From positions 59,508 through 123,507 of the forward strand of contig NZ_FNIG01000009.1 of the NCBI RefSeq assembly GCF_900103915.1: a stretch of DNA of 64,000 nt, in the 5' to 3' direction. The first letter of the stretch is position 1. The number at the start of each line of letters is the position of its first letter. This document shows, piece by piece, positions 34,043 to 42,731 of this stretch. Source of the DNA: Tenuibacillus multivorans (GTDB lineage Bacteria > Bacillota > Bacilli > Bacillales > Alkalibacillaceae). Made by a program: the position numbers and the translations under genes. The notes below the pieces were generated by a model. It was given only the letters and a program-made list of their open reading frames with translations, searched no databases and was not told where the DNA came from.

Positions 34043-35211
34043 TCATCATTGGATTCGAACATAAACGTTTTTTGACGTGATCGGACGTTTAACACTAATC
34101 CAATCGCAGCCATATAAACTAGTAACGAAGTACCACCATAGCTTAAAAACGGTAATGGCAATCCGGTTAACGGTAGGAGTTGAATCGACATACCGATATT
34201 TTGGAATATTTGATACGTAAACATACCAACGATTCCAACACATAAATAGGTACCAAACGGTTCCTTACATTCTAAGGCAATTTGAATGATGCGATAAATC
34301 ATTAAGAAAAAGAGAACAATAATAACACTTGAACCGACAAATCCAAACTGTTCAGCAATAGCTGTAAAAATCATGTCAGTGTGGCGTTCAGGGATCCATA
34401 CTTGATATTGCATCGACCCTTTACCAGATAACTGACCGGAACCAATCGCCATCATCGATTTAATGGCCTGCATGGCTGAACTGTCCTGGTAAAGGTGTGG
34501 ATTATCCCAAGCCTGAATTCGATCGGCTACGTGATCAAATGGGGTGTCCTCAATAAATTCAATAACCCCATCAGGATTAGCAAAGTAAATGATCACAAGA
34601 GTTGCGATGATAACGAATACTGAACCAAATAAAGTGATAACAGTTCGCCAACGAATCCCAGATATAATTATGAGAAAGGCAGCAATTGATGCAATGACTA
34701 AGGATGAACCGATATCAGGCTGAATCGCGATTAAAACGAAAACAGGTAAAGATAAACCAAGAATTTTACCTAGTAATACGAGATCGTAGTTTAAATCCTT
34801 AGATTGCCATTTTTCGTTATGACTCGTAATCACATGCGCTAAGGCCACAACTAGAAACACTTTAACGAATTCTGAAGGCTGTAACGTAGTTGAGCCAAAC
34901 TGATACCAACGCAAGGCACCGTTATTCTCATATCCCCAAGGTAAAAAGTGTAGTCCAGCTAGCATGAAAATTCCGAGAATATATAATGGCCACGCGAATT
35001 TACGATAACGATCGAAATCTATAAACATGATCGTTGCTACACCAATTGAGCTAACGACAAACCATTTTATTTGGTCTAAATAATAACCGTCATATACTTT
35101 CTCGTAGTGCTGATCTAATGTATATAATGTATAAATACTGATAGCGACTAATAGGAAAATGGTCGTCACTAAAAAAGTATCTAGTCGTTGTTTTTGCTTT
35201 TGATTGTCCAT
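34039..35211 (-). CDS. SEDS family protein (RodA/FtsW type)
   Basis: 390 residues, about ten TM helices. SEDS motifs: TTLQPSEFVKVFLVVALA, VLIAIQPDIGSSLVIA, MQYQVWIPERHTDMIFTAIA and LPLPFLSYGGTSLLVYM. SEDS proteins are lipid II polymerases; the short loops and QPSE/PERHTD pattern look closer to RodA than FtsW, but paralog assignment is uncertain. Minus strand, convergent with yjbO, divergent from mgtE. Confidence 0.9.
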   Translation of the reverse strand: MDNQKQKQRLDTFLVTTIFLLVAISIYTLYTLDQHYEKVYDGYYLDQIKWFVVSSIGVATIMFIDFDRYRKFAWPLYILGIFMLAGLHFLPWGYENNGALRWYQFGSTTLQPSEFVKVFLVVALAHVITSHNEKWQSKDLNYDLVLLGKILGLSLPVFVLIAIQPDIGSSLVIASIAAFLIIISGIRWRTVITLFGSVFVIIATLVIIYFANPDGVIEFIEDTPFDHVADRIQAWDNPHLYQDSSAMQAIKSMMAIGSGQLSGKGSMQYQVWIPERHTDMIFTAIAEQFGFVGSSVIIVLFFLMIYRIIQIALECKEPFGTYLCVGIVGMFTYQIFQNIGMSIQLLPLTGLPLPFLSYGGTSLLVYMAAIGLVLNVRSRQKTFMFESNDD

Positions 35212-35358
35212 TGAATAATCTCCCTTTTAAATCTCTTATCTACTCTATATTTAATCATACGCCAATTTTCGTCATTTTGAAATAGGATAAAGGGTTGTGA
35301 ATGATAATTATTTAGTTATAAAATATAAACGTATTCGTCTGTAGAGGAGGGCATCGTC

Positions 35359-36726
35359 ATGGAAATGCAAAATAACAGTATGGAGTACCAAAATTCAATC
35401 AAAAATATTTATTCAGCATTAGCGGAAGATTCCATTGATCAATTCAGATCTGAGTTTTTGGAGCTTCATCCATATGATCAGACGAGTATTTTTAAAGAAT
35501 TATCTGAAGATGCACGGACTCAAATCTATACTTACTTATCACCTGAAGAAATGGCTGAAATTATCGAGAATTTTGATTTGGTTGAGGTTGGAATTATCAT
35601 GACTGAGATGAATCCAACCTATGCGGCACATGTTTTTGATGAACTTCCAACAGATGATGCGGTCGATATTATGAACAAGTTGGATCATGAGCAGATTGCA
35701 AGTTATTTAACTTTAATGGATAAAGATGAAGCAAAAGAAATTAAGGATTTGCTTCATTATGAAGAAAAAACGGCCGGTAGTATCATGACAACCGAATACG
35801 TTGTTGTCAATCAAAAAATGACGATAAGAGAAGCGATGAACCATTTGCGCCACAAGGCTCCTGATGCCGAGACAATTTATTATGTTTTTGTCATTGATGA
35901 CTTAAGACGTTTAGTCGGTGTTATTTCGCTTCGTGATTTAATTGTTTCTGAGGAAGAATGGGTTGTTAGTGATATTATGAGTGAGCACGTCGTTTATGCA
36001 TCGGTTGGAGATGACCAGGAATTAATTGCTAAACTGATGCGGGACTATGATTTTTTAGCCTTACCAGTTGTCGATTTTAAGAATCGGTTATTAGGGATTA
36101 TTACGGTTGATGACATTTTAGATGTTATGGACGAAGAGGCAAGTGATGACTACTCCAAGTTAGCTGGTGTGTCCGATATGGACCGTAATAATTTGAGTGC
36201 GATTGATGCAGTTAAAAAACGCCTACCATGGCTTATTATATTATTATTTTTAGGAATGATTACCGCTAGTTTAATTGGTCAATTTGAGAGTACCTTAGAG
36301 CAGGTAGCCATATTAGCTGTGTTTATCCCATTAATTGCCGGGATGGCAGGTAATACAGGAACACAGGCACTCGCGGTTACGGTTCGTAGTATTGCCACTG
36401 GCGATGCGTTAAGTGAAGGGTTTTTAAAACGATTAAAACGTGAGCTATTTACCGGTTTTATAACAGGACTCATTTGTGGCGCTACGATTGTGCTCATTAT
36501 CCTAGTGTGGAAACAAGATATTTTCCTTGGTTTAGTTGTTGGATTTTCGATTATGATTTCTTTAATCATTGCAACGATTGCAGGGGCTTTTTTACCTCTA
36601 CTCATGCATAAATTAAATATTGACCCAGCTGTTGCGAGCGGACCATTTATTACCACCATTAACGATATTATTTCGATCATTATATACTTTGGAACCGCCA
36701 CGATGTTTATGGAATATTTAACCTAA
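35359..36726 (+). CDS. mgtE: Magnesium transporter MgtE
   Basis: 455 residues. Cytosolic N-domain (about 20-130), two CBS domains (about 137-260) that sense Mg, a plug helix, and a five-helix pore domain (about 285-450) with IPLIAGMAGNTGTQALAVTV and PFITTINDIISIIIYFG. GTAGAGGAGG precedes ATG. No M-box riboswitch could be fitted into the 147 bp upstream. Confidence 0.96.
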   Translation: MEMQNNSMEYQNSIKNIYSALAEDSIDQFRSEFLELHPYDQTSIFKELSEDARTQIYTYLSPEEMAEIIENFDLVEVGIIMTEMNPTYAAHVFDELPTDDAVDIMNKLDHEQIASYLTLMDKDEAKEIKDLLHYEEKTAGSIMTTEYVVVNQKMTIREAMNHLRHKAPDAETIYYVFVIDDLRRLVGVISLRDLIVSEEEWVVSDIMSEHVVYASVGDDQELIAKLMRDYDFLALPVVDFKNRLLGIITVDDILDVMDEEASDDYSKLAGVSDMDRNNLSAIDAVKKRLPWLIILLFLGMITASLIGQFESTLEQVAILAVFIPLIAGMAGNTGTQALAVTVRSIATGDALSEGFLKRLKRELFTGFITGLICGATIVLIILVWKQDIFLGLVVGFSIMISLIIATIAGAFLPLLMHKLNIDPAVASGPFITTINDIISIIIYFGTATMFMEYLT

Positions 36727-36730
36727 AGAT

Positions 36731-36780
36731 AAAATACTCAATTCAATTTTTAAATATTGATTGAGTATTTCTATTTTTTT
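36731..36780 (+). terminator. Terminator of mgtE
   Basis: AAATACTCAATTCAAT pairs with ATTGATTGAGTATTT, then a T-run. Confidence 0.85.
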
Positions 36781-36841
36781 ATATAAAATAGGACTAGGTA
36801 CTAATATTAAATCATAAAAATGTCCAATGGAGGCGAAATAA

Positions 36842-37618
36842 ATGAATTTTTCTTTAGAAGGCCGTACATACGTTGTGATGGGAGTTGCGAATAAACGTAG
36901 TATTGCGTGGGGTATTTCCCAAGCTCTACACAATGCTGGTGCACGGTTAGTTTTCACCTATGCTAATGAACGTTTTGAAAAACCAGTTCGTGATTTAGCA
37001 GCGACACTTGATCGTGACGATTCCTTATTTTACGAATGTGATGTAACAGATGATGATGCTATCAATCAAACGTTTGAAAACATTAAAAATGAAGTTGGAG
37101 TGATTCATGGTTTAGCCCATTGTATCGCTTTTGCAAAACGCGAAGAATTGAAAGGTGAATTTCTAAATACATCAAGAGACGGATTCGCATTAGCTCACGA
37201 TATCAGTGCCTTTTCTTTAGCAGCGATCGCTCGTGCCGCTAAAGACTTAATGACTGAGGGTGGAAGCATTTTAACGCTAACCTACTTAGGCGGTGAACGT
37301 GTTGTTGAAAACTATAACGTGATGGGTGTTGCCAAAGCTAGCTTAGATGCAACCATGCGTTACTTAGCGAATGATTTAGGAAAATATGGTGTACGTGTTA
37401 ATGCAATCTCAGCTGGTCCGATTCGTACAGTTTCAGCTAAAGGTGTTGGCGATTTCAACGCTATTCTTAAGGAAATTGAAGAGCGCGCACCATTACGCAA
37501 ACCCGTTAATAAAGAAGAAGTCGGAGATGCCGCTTACTTCTTAATGAGTGATTTATCACGCGGTATTACAGGTGAAATCATCCACGTTGACTCAGGTTAC
37601 AATATTTTAGGGTATTAA
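36842..37618 (+). CDS. fabI: Enoyl-ACP reductase FabI
   Basis: 258 residues. Short-chain dehydrogenase fold with NKRSIAWGISQALHNAGARL at the cofactor site and the FabI catalytic pattern YNVMGVAKASLDATMRYLA (Tyr-x6-Lys). Last reduction step of fatty acid elongation; triclosan target. GGAGG 7 nt before ATG. As in B. subtilis the next gene is cotO. Confidence 0.97.
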   Translation: MNFSLEGRTYVVMGVANKRSIAWGISQALHNAGARLVFTYANERFEKPVRDLAATLDRDDSLFYECDVTDDDAINQTFENIKNEVGVIHGLAHCIAFAKREELKGEFLNTSRDGFALAHDISAFSLAAIARAAKDLMTEGGSILTLTYLGGERVVENYNVMGVAKASLDATMRYLANDLGKYGVRVNAISAGPIRTVSAKGVGDFNAILKEIEERAPLRKPVNKEEVGDAAYFLMSDLSRGITGEIIHVDSGYNILGY

Positions 37619-37623
37619 ATGAT

Positions 37624-37650
37624 GGACTCGCATTTGCGCGAGTCCTTTTT
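37624..37650 (+). terminator. Terminator of fabI
   Basis: GGACTCG pairs with CGAGTCC around CATTTGCG, followed by TTTTT. Array B starts 17 bp beyond. Confidence 0.9.
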
Positions 37651-37666
37651 AAATGAATTCAAAAGA

Positions 37667-37804
37667 TATCCAAATAATATACCAAACTTACCCCAATAAA
37701 ATTTTTGAAAACCCCAATAAATTCTTCAAATACCCCAATAAACTTTGAAAAAACCCAGATATTTTAAGGGAATACCCTAATAACTTCTGCGAATACCCCA
37801 ATAA
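37667..37804 (+). repeat. 21-bp-period array B, seven units of TACCCCAATAA
   Basis: 11-mers start at 37667 (degenerate), 37689, 37710, 37731, 37752 (degenerate), 37773 and 37794; steps 22, 21, 21, 21, 21, 21. Core is WACCCCAATAA; two units carry mismatches but keep the phase. Spacers often end GAAA or CAAA. Between the fabI terminator and cotO. Confidence 0.9.
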
Positions 37805-37890
37805 AACTTTATCTTAATACGCTTCAGAGCACGAATATAGGTGTTTGTGCATAAAATGATTTAGAAGTTATAAGGAAGGAGAATGGGCTA

Positions 37891-38265
37891 ATGGAGGATC
37901 ACCAAACAAAACCACCTTTACTATATATTGAGCAACATAAAGAACCGCTCCCAGAAGTTAATAGTCAGTCAACCTTTTATAGCGCAAATCGTGACGAAAA
38001 TGAAAATATAAAAGAAGTCGAGGACAATTCCACTAGTAATAGTAGATTCCAGTCGTTAACAGTTGATCAGCGAATCGAGTATTTATTAGATATGCCTGAA
38101 ACATTACCAAAATTAAAGTGCAAGCTCATGACAAAGGGCGGCTCCTTTACAGGTACGATTGAAGGAGTTGAAGGAGATCAAATAAATGTCAGAGTAAATG
38201 AAATACCGCACCGAAGAACCATCAACCGAGATTCGCTATTAGATATACAATTAATCGGGTTTTAA
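37891..38265 (+). CDS. cotO: CotO-like spore coat protein
   Basis: 124 residues. N-terminal half is hydrophilic and low in order; the C-terminal half (LTVDQRIEYLLDMPETLPKL onward, ending LLDIQLIGF) is a small beta-rich domain like the end of CotO. Position right after fabI and close to a CotZ-type gene is as in B. subtilis yjbW-yjbX. Outer coat assembly role by family. GGAAGGAGAA precedes ATG. Confidence 0.75.
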   Translation: MEDHQTKPPLLYIEQHKEPLPEVNSQSTFYSANRDENENIKEVEDNSTSNSRFQSLTVDQRIEYLLDMPETLPKLKCKLMTKGGSFTGTIEGVEGDQINVRVNEIPHRRTINRDSLLDIQLIGF

Positions 38266-38266
38266 T

Positions 38267-38301
38267 GCAGGTAAGTATCAGAGCTTATCTGCTATTTTTT
38301 T
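38267..38301 (+). terminator. Terminator of cotO
   Basis: GCAGGTAAG pairs with CTTATCTGC (one mismatch), then TATTTTTTT. Confidence 0.8.
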
Positions 38302-38329
38302 GTTATAGCTTGTCCTATAAGTGCTAAAT

Positions 38330-38359
38330 AAAAGCTTCCGCCTGTCAGCGGAAGCTTTT
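38330..38359 (-). terminator. Terminator of the cotZ-like gene
   Basis: AAAAGCTTCCGC pairs with GCGGAAGCTTTT, near perfect and AT-flanked on both strands. Confidence 0.9.
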
Positions 38360-38368
38360 CGTATCATT

Positions 38369-38821
38369 TTATAGAGCATCTGTTGCCGGTAAGCACGTAA
38401 CGTGGCAAAAGCATTTAAGATCAACGTTAATGCAAATTCCTGTCGTTCTTAGGTTTGCTGTTTTTTGTTCAGTAGGGTCTGAAGGGTTTTGACGAGTGCA
38501 AGCTGGGTCGCGTAACAATTCTAATACTGCACAGCAATCATCATCGACACTTTTAACACGGAAATAAAAGGATCCTAGGACAGTACGGTTTTGATCATTA
38601 CGGACTCCAAAGCCTTTAAATGGTTTACAGTCACAGTATAGTAATACTGGTACTGTATCTAAATTGGTAGGAGATGTAGTATCCCCCATTAAATCTTGAA
38701 TTGATTGCTCACAGCTTATATCGCAGCAATCATCATCAACGATGTCATTCTGTGCCTCCACGATTTGACGTAGAATATCACATACACAATTCTCTGTATT
38801 ATCTTTTCCGCGACAAGACAT
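38369..38821 (-). CDS. cotZ: CotZ/CotY family cysteine-rich spore coat protein
   Basis: 150 residues from ATG at 38821, 8 nt from AAAGGAG; the earlier ATG at 38827 is too close. Fifteen cysteines in pairs and singles (CVCDILRQIVEAQND, DCCDISC, YCDCKPFKGFGV, DDDCCAVLELL, CFCHVTCLPA). Family members build the disulfide-bonded crust or exosporium basal layer. CotY and CotZ cannot be separated here. A sigma-K-like promoter lies upstream. Confidence 0.9.
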   Translation of the reverse strand: MSCRGKDNTENCVCDILRQIVEAQNDIVDDDCCDISCEQSIQDLMGDTTSPTNLDTVPVLLYCDCKPFKGFGVRNDQNRTVLGSFYFRVKSVDDDCCAVLELLRDPACTRQNPSDPTEQKTANLRTTGICINVDLKCFCHVTCLPATDAL

Positions 38822-38862
38822 TGACATTCTCCTTTCTAGTCATATGACCTTTCTTACGCTAA

Positions 38863-38891
38863 TAATCTATGCATATAACTCGGTTGGGTGT
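38863..38891 (-). promoter_or_regulatory. Sigma-K-like promoter of the cotZ-like gene
   Basis: On the minus strand CATAGATTA (38863-38871) matches the -10 CATAnnnTA and is preceded, 16 bp upstream, by AC (38888-38889). Fits late mother-cell expression of a coat gene. Confidence 0.55.
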
Positions 38892-39038
38892 GGGCAGGTG
38901 ACGGTGTTTAAGATTTTTCTAAAGGATAATTGTATAAGAGTCAGCAAAACTTTATGCACTTGGGTCATTTGACCATGCTGAAACGAATTAGTTGAATATA
39001 CTATTATCGTATAATCACTTGGAAGGAGAGTGAGTGAG

Positions 39039-39272
39039 GTGTCAGAGAGGAAAAAAGAGATCCATGTTAAGGACTTAGTCATTAAAGCGGATCATGTTGT
39101 TTTTGAACGACCTGAGCGTCAGGCAGATCCATTCTTTTGGGGACCTCGTCCTCGTAGAGATGAAAGAATGGAAGTTGAGGAAGAGGAAGTTACAGAGCGG
39201 GATGAACACGATGATGATGAACATAAAGAGGAAGAAGAGAGGGATAGAAGACCTCCATTCTTTTGGATTTAA
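39039..39272 (+). CDS. Charged protein with two FFW motifs next to coat genes
   Basis: 77 residues from GTG at 39039 (GGAAGGAG upstream). Layout: basic start (SERKKEIHVKDLVIKADHVV), RQADPFFWGPRPRRDE, a stretch of mostly Glu and Asp, and a closing RRPPFFWI. The two FFW elements bracket the acidic segment. No family recognised. Neighbours cotO and cotZ suggest a spore surface role (inference). Confidence 0.65.
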   Translation: MSERKKEIHVKDLVIKADHVVFERPERQADPFFWGPRPRRDERMEVEEEEVTERDEHDDDEHKEEEERDRRPPFFWI

Positions 39273-39372
39273 GGACGTATAAGGACTCGTACGCGCGTTA
39301 CGGGTTCTTTTTTATTTTCACTTTAAGAATGTTTAAAGTTGTTAAAGGTTTAAAGAAGAGAGGGAGTTAGGG

Positions 39373-39546
39373 ATGAAATGGCTTAATGATTTAGAAAAAA
39401 TTTTGCAGGAGATTGGTAAAGCACCAGAGAAAAGATTCTCTGAAGAACAAAAAAGACAACAGGAATGGGATGAAATGCTTATAAAGGATGAAGAAAGACT
39501 CAATGAATGGATGGAGAAGATAGGTAAAAGGTTCGAATCAGAATAA
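39373..39546 (+). CDS. Small charged helical protein, 57 residues
   Basis: ATG at 39373 with AGAGGGAG upstream. Sequence is amphipathic and highly charged (MKWLNDLEKILQEIGKAPEK ... LNEWMEKIGKRFESE), with an EKIxxxIGK-like element near both ends. Ends 81 bp before the next gene. No family recognised; strong SD supports it. Confidence 0.6.
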   Translation: MKWLNDLEKILQEIGKAPEKRFSEEQKRQQEWDEMLIKDEERLNEWMEKIGKRFESE

Positions 39547-39627
39547 AAACAGCCTCATTTTATTTACTATTGACGAATACTTTAATAGATAAAGGGTATT
39601 TCCACTATAAGAGGAGGTTTGAATGAG

Positions 39628-39897
39628 ATGGGATATATTCTCCCGGTTAATTTCCATCAATACGCTCAATATCAGCATCGTCATATCTCAAAGACTACAA
39701 AACATGAATTAGCATTAAATCCAATTTTTCGTGCTGAATTAAAAGAACGATTGAAACAGCCAAAAGATCTAGATCAAAAATATAAAGAGTCTAATCAACA
39801 TATTCATTCAACCACTGAATCTAAGTTTATTCATAACCATTCAAATCAAATGGCTAACATAACAGGAAAAGGAAGATATTTTAGCGAAACTATCTAA
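39628..39897 (+). CDS. Hypothetical hydrophilic protein, His/Gln-rich
   Basis: 89 residues from ATG at 39628 (GAGGAGG 10 nt upstream; a TTG at 39619 is too near). Starts MGYILPVNFHQYAQYQHRHI and is rich in His, Gln and Lys, without TM or signal. No family recognised. The following MBL gene starts 29 bp later, so the two may be co-transcribed. Confidence 0.65.
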   Translation: MGYILPVNFHQYAQYQHRHISKTTKHELALNPIFRAELKERLKQPKDLDQKYKESNQHIHSTTESKFIHNHSNQMANITGKGRYFSETI

Positions 39898-39926
39898 AGA
39901 AGATATCGTAAAGGAGTTTCGTTAAA

Positions 39927-40835
39927 ATGAAAATGCAGCAATTAAACGACACGAATTATTTGTTTAAGAGCTCAGTCAATGTAGGATATGTTCATGAAGG
40001 TAGTCAAGGGCTACTCATTGATGCTGGTATTGATAAGTCAGCTATCCGAAAAGTCGTACGCCAATTAGAAGACAAAGACCTTCCCATCACGCATCTCATC
40101 ATCACACATGCCCATTCGGATCACTATGGCGGTGCGTCATATCTTAAGCAACAATATGATGTTAAAGTGATTGCCCCACGTTTTGAATCGGCTATTCTAC
40201 AGTACCCAATTCTAGAACCCACCTATTTATTTGGGGGAAATGATCCGATTGATGAACTACGAAATAAATTTCTAGAAGGCCCGCCGGTAGAAGTCGATAT
40301 ATTGGTCGATGAAGGTCCAACAAATATTGATCCATTCAGTCTCGAATTTATTGAAACACCTGGTCATAGTTATCAGCAAATGGCTGTTGCGATTAATAAT
40401 ACGCTTTATGCAGCAGATAGTTATTTTGGCCAAGATGAACTACTCAAACACAAAATTCCTTATATTACGAGTGTGGAGAAAACGATTCATAGTTTATATA
40501 AACTAAAGAATCTAACTTATAGTGGTGCCGTACCAGGGCATGGAAAGTATGAGGAAAATTATCAAGAAACTATAAATAAAAATATAGAATACCACGAAAA
40601 TTTACTTCATAATGTATACTATACAATTGAAAAAGCAAACATGATTTCACATGAAGAAATCGTCGCTAGATTATGTCAAGACATGAATGTTAAAGTTGAC
40701 CAATTGTCCATTTTTTTATTATTTCGGACAGCCGTGACAGCTTATTTAACAGCACTCATTAATCAGGAGAAAATAGAACACTACATCCAGCATTATCGTT
40801 GGATGTTTAAAATAAAAGGGGAGAAAGGGGATTAG
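39927..40835 (+). CDS. MBL-fold metallohydrolase
   Basis: 302 residues. Metallo-beta-lactamase fold with THAHSDHYGG, ETPGHSYQQ, AADSYF and PGHGKYEENY supplying metal ligands, and a C-terminal helical/winged region (MISHEEIVARLCQDMNVK). Likely a thioesterase or glyoxalase II-like hydrolase; substrate unknown. AAAGGAG precedes ATG. Its stop overlaps the convergent DUF421 gene by 4 bp. Confidence 0.9.
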   Translation: MKMQQLNDTNYLFKSSVNVGYVHEGSQGLLIDAGIDKSAIRKVVRQLEDKDLPITHLIITHAHSDHYGGASYLKQQYDVKVIAPRFESAILQYPILEPTYLFGGNDPIDELRNKFLEGPPVEVDILVDEGPTNIDPFSLEFIETPGHSYQQMAVAINNTLYAADSYFGQDELLKHKIPYITSVEKTIHSLYKLKNLTYSGAVPGHGKYEENYQETINKNIEYHENLLHNVYYTIEKANMISHEEIVARLCQDMNVKVDQLSIFLLFRTAVTAYLTALINQEKIEHYIQHYRWMFKIKGEKGD

Positions 40836-41518
40836 TATGGTAACACATACAACCCTTTCTCATTTTTATTATATTCAGCATACATGACTTCATCTAATTT
40901 TAAGCCTTGTTGATCGAGTTCATCGAATACGTGTTGTTTATCCCATTCTATTTCCTTTAAATTCTCCTGCTGTAATTCTCCATCAGAAATGATCGCAATC
41001 GGTAAAACCGTCTCCTGAGGTGTGGCATTGAAAAATTCATTTGTCGGGTTCTGATAAATATATTTTTTCATGACGTTAACCGTGCCATTGGTTTCGAAAA
41101 TGGCATAATCCACTTCCTGGATAGAGAAAACACCTTTATCCCTGAGTAGGTGCATGAGTTGGTTCATATCTAACTTATTTTCCTTCATCACATCTCGCTG
41201 AATTTGCCCTCTTCGAATGACGATGGACGGCTTACCTTCAAGTAAGGAGCGTGTCCTACGAAATTTCTGTGTTAGCATCTCTGTAATGTATATCAATATA
41301 CCCCATATTGTAACTGCAAATAGAATCATCGTAACACCCGCTTGAGGGTCAAATAATGCATTACCGACCAATTCTCCTAATACAAGTGCTGCGATGAAAT
41401 CAAAGGCTGTAATTTGTGTGATTTGTGATTTACCTAAGAATTTAGTTAAAACGAACAGTGCTACAAAACCAACTATACTTTCTATCAAAAGTCGTACTAA
41501 TTCCACTTGTGTCACCAT
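40832..41518 (-). CDS. DUF421 membrane protein (YetF type)
   Basis: 228 residues. Two or three N-terminal TM helices (first about 8-27) with the family stretch LTKFLGKSQITQITAFDFIA and LGELVGNALFD, then two cytosolic alpha/beta subdomains (GKPSIVIRRGQIQRDVMKEN). Function unknown; some relatives are sporulation-linked. SD is poor at ATG 41518 (AAGG abuts it), and an in-frame GTG at 41503 is an alternative. Confidence 0.88.
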   Translation of the reverse strand: MVTQVELVRLLIESIVGFVALFVLTKFLGKSQITQITAFDFIAALVLGELVGNALFDPQAGVTMILFAVTIWGILIYITEMLTQKFRRTRSLLEGKPSIVIRRGQIQRDVMKENKLDMNQLMHLLRDKGVFSIQEVDYAIFETNGTVNVMKKYIYQNPTNEFFNATPQETVLPIAIISDGELQQENLKEIEWDKQHVFDELDQQGLKLDEVMYAEYNKNEKGLYVLPY

Positions 41519-41573
41519 CCTTATTGCAACTGTACCTTTTATTCATTATGGACAATTAAGCTATTTTAAATAC

Positions 41574-41602
41574 AAAAAAGCTGACTACTCATGAGTCAGC
41601 TT
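41574..41602 (-). terminator. Terminator of the yjcG-yjcF transcript
   Basis: AAGCTGACT pairs with AGTCAGCTT; on the minus strand a six-T run follows. The stem overlaps the yjcF stop. Confidence 0.88.
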
Positions 41603-42021
41603 AATTCTTTAACCATTGTGACATGTGGAATTCCAGCATCCATAAATTCACCGGAAATTGTCTTATATCCTATTTTTTTATAAAAATCTTCAGCATGTTT
41701 TTGAGCATTTAGTTTTGATTTTTTGAAACCTTGTTCGCTTAAGTAGCTCTCCATATGATGAATGATTTGAACTCCGTATTGCTTTCCTCGCTCTTCTTTT
41801 AATACACAAATTCGTTCAAGCTTTCCATAATCATCTACAAGACGTAAACGGCTAGCCGCTATGGGTTGATCCCCGTTATATCCAACAAAATGGACTGCCG
41901 TTTGATCATGTTCATCTAACTCTATATCAGGTGGAACGTTTTGTTCCTTAATGAATACTGTTTGTCTAACTGAATAGGCATCTTCCAATTGTTTGTCATG
42001 ATCAACTTTAATAATATTCAT
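41596..42021 (-). CDS. yjcF: GNAT N-acetyltransferase YjcF
   Basis: 141 residues from ATG at 42021, which overlaps the end of yjcG; longer frame starts lie inside yjcG. GNAT core with VFIKEQNVPPDIELDEHD, AASRLRLVDDYGKLERICVL and RGKQYGVQIIHHMESYL (acetyl-CoA loop), the ElaA/YjcF subgroup. Substrate unknown. Order yjcH-yjcG-yjcF as in B. subtilis. Confidence 0.92.
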   Translation of the reverse strand: MNIIKVDHDKQLEDAYSVRQTVFIKEQNVPPDIELDEHDQTAVHFVGYNGDQPIAASRLRLVDDYGKLERICVLKEERGKQYGVQIIHHMESYLSEQGFKKSKLNAQKHAEDFYKKIGYKTISGEFMDAGIPHVTMVKELS

Positions 42022-42022
42022 C

Positions 42023-42541
42023 TTATTGACCGAATTTGAAGGTTTCATAGACGGTCCACGTCCCATCTTCAAGTTGATATAATAATTGGAAGCGATCAAC
42101 AGTATCCTTAAGATCAAATGTCAACATTTTCATACTTCCGTAAACATCTGAATGCTCGTCCTCTGAAAGGTCTTGACTAATTGTAATATGCGGAACAAAT
42201 GCATATTGCTGTTCACTTGGGAAAATACCTTGATGCATTTTTTCATTAAGGTAAGTTAAACTTTCATTAGGAGCAACCTTTAAATAAACGGTATTTGTAA
42301 CTGGACTAAAAGAGCTTACTTTATGAATCTCAATCTCAAAAGGCTCCATGTCCGCAGCTATTTTGTTTAGCTCTTTAGCTAATTGATCGATTTCATCAGT
42401 GTTTACCTTAAAACGCTCTTTTAATGTAATATGAGGCGGAATATTCTTGTAGTTTGGGTCATATCTCTTGCGATAAGAGTTGGCTACATCTTGAATTTCT
42501 TTTGATGGAAATATAGCAATGCCATATTTTAAATTTTTCAT
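42023..42541 (-). CDS. yjcG: 2H phosphoesterase family protein YjcG
   Basis: 172 residues. Two H-x-T motifs, PPHITLKERF and VPHITISQDL, about 90 residues apart, form the two-histidine active site of the RNA 2',3'-cyclic phosphoesterase/LigT superfamily. Natural substrate unknown. AGGAGG 6 nt before ATG. Coupled to yjcF. Confidence 0.93.
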   Translation of the reverse strand: MKNLKYGIAIFPSKEIQDVANSYRKRYDPNYKNIPPHITLKERFKVNTDEIDQLAKELNKIAADMEPFEIEIHKVSSFSPVTNTVYLKVAPNESLTYLNEKMHQGIFPSEQQYAFVPHITISQDLSEDEHSDVYGSMKMLTFDLKDTVDRFQLLYQLEDGTWTVYETFKFGQ

Positions 42542-42597
42542 ATTTATTCCTCCTATAATCTATTCATTCTTGCACGTCACATATCAATCTAATTTTT

Positions 42598-42626
42598 ATT
42601 ATAAGAAAAATTCAATTGTTTTCCAA
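42598..42626 (-). promoter_or_regulatory. Promoter of yjcG-yjcF
   Basis: On the minus strand TTGGAA (42621-42626), 17 bp, TATAAT (42598-42603), about 57 bp before the start codon. Confidence 0.7.
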
Positions 42627-42731
42627 ATTAGATTATTTAGCCCTTTAATGAATGGCTATTTTAGCTCATTAAAATATAGGTTAATTAACATTATAACAAA
42701 AAATAATATCGTATTTCGTCAGAAAAAATGC

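Noticed and set aside
35220..35358. M-box riboswitch before mgtE
   Set aside because: Only 147 bp between genes, no terminator-like hairpin and no recognisable M-box core.
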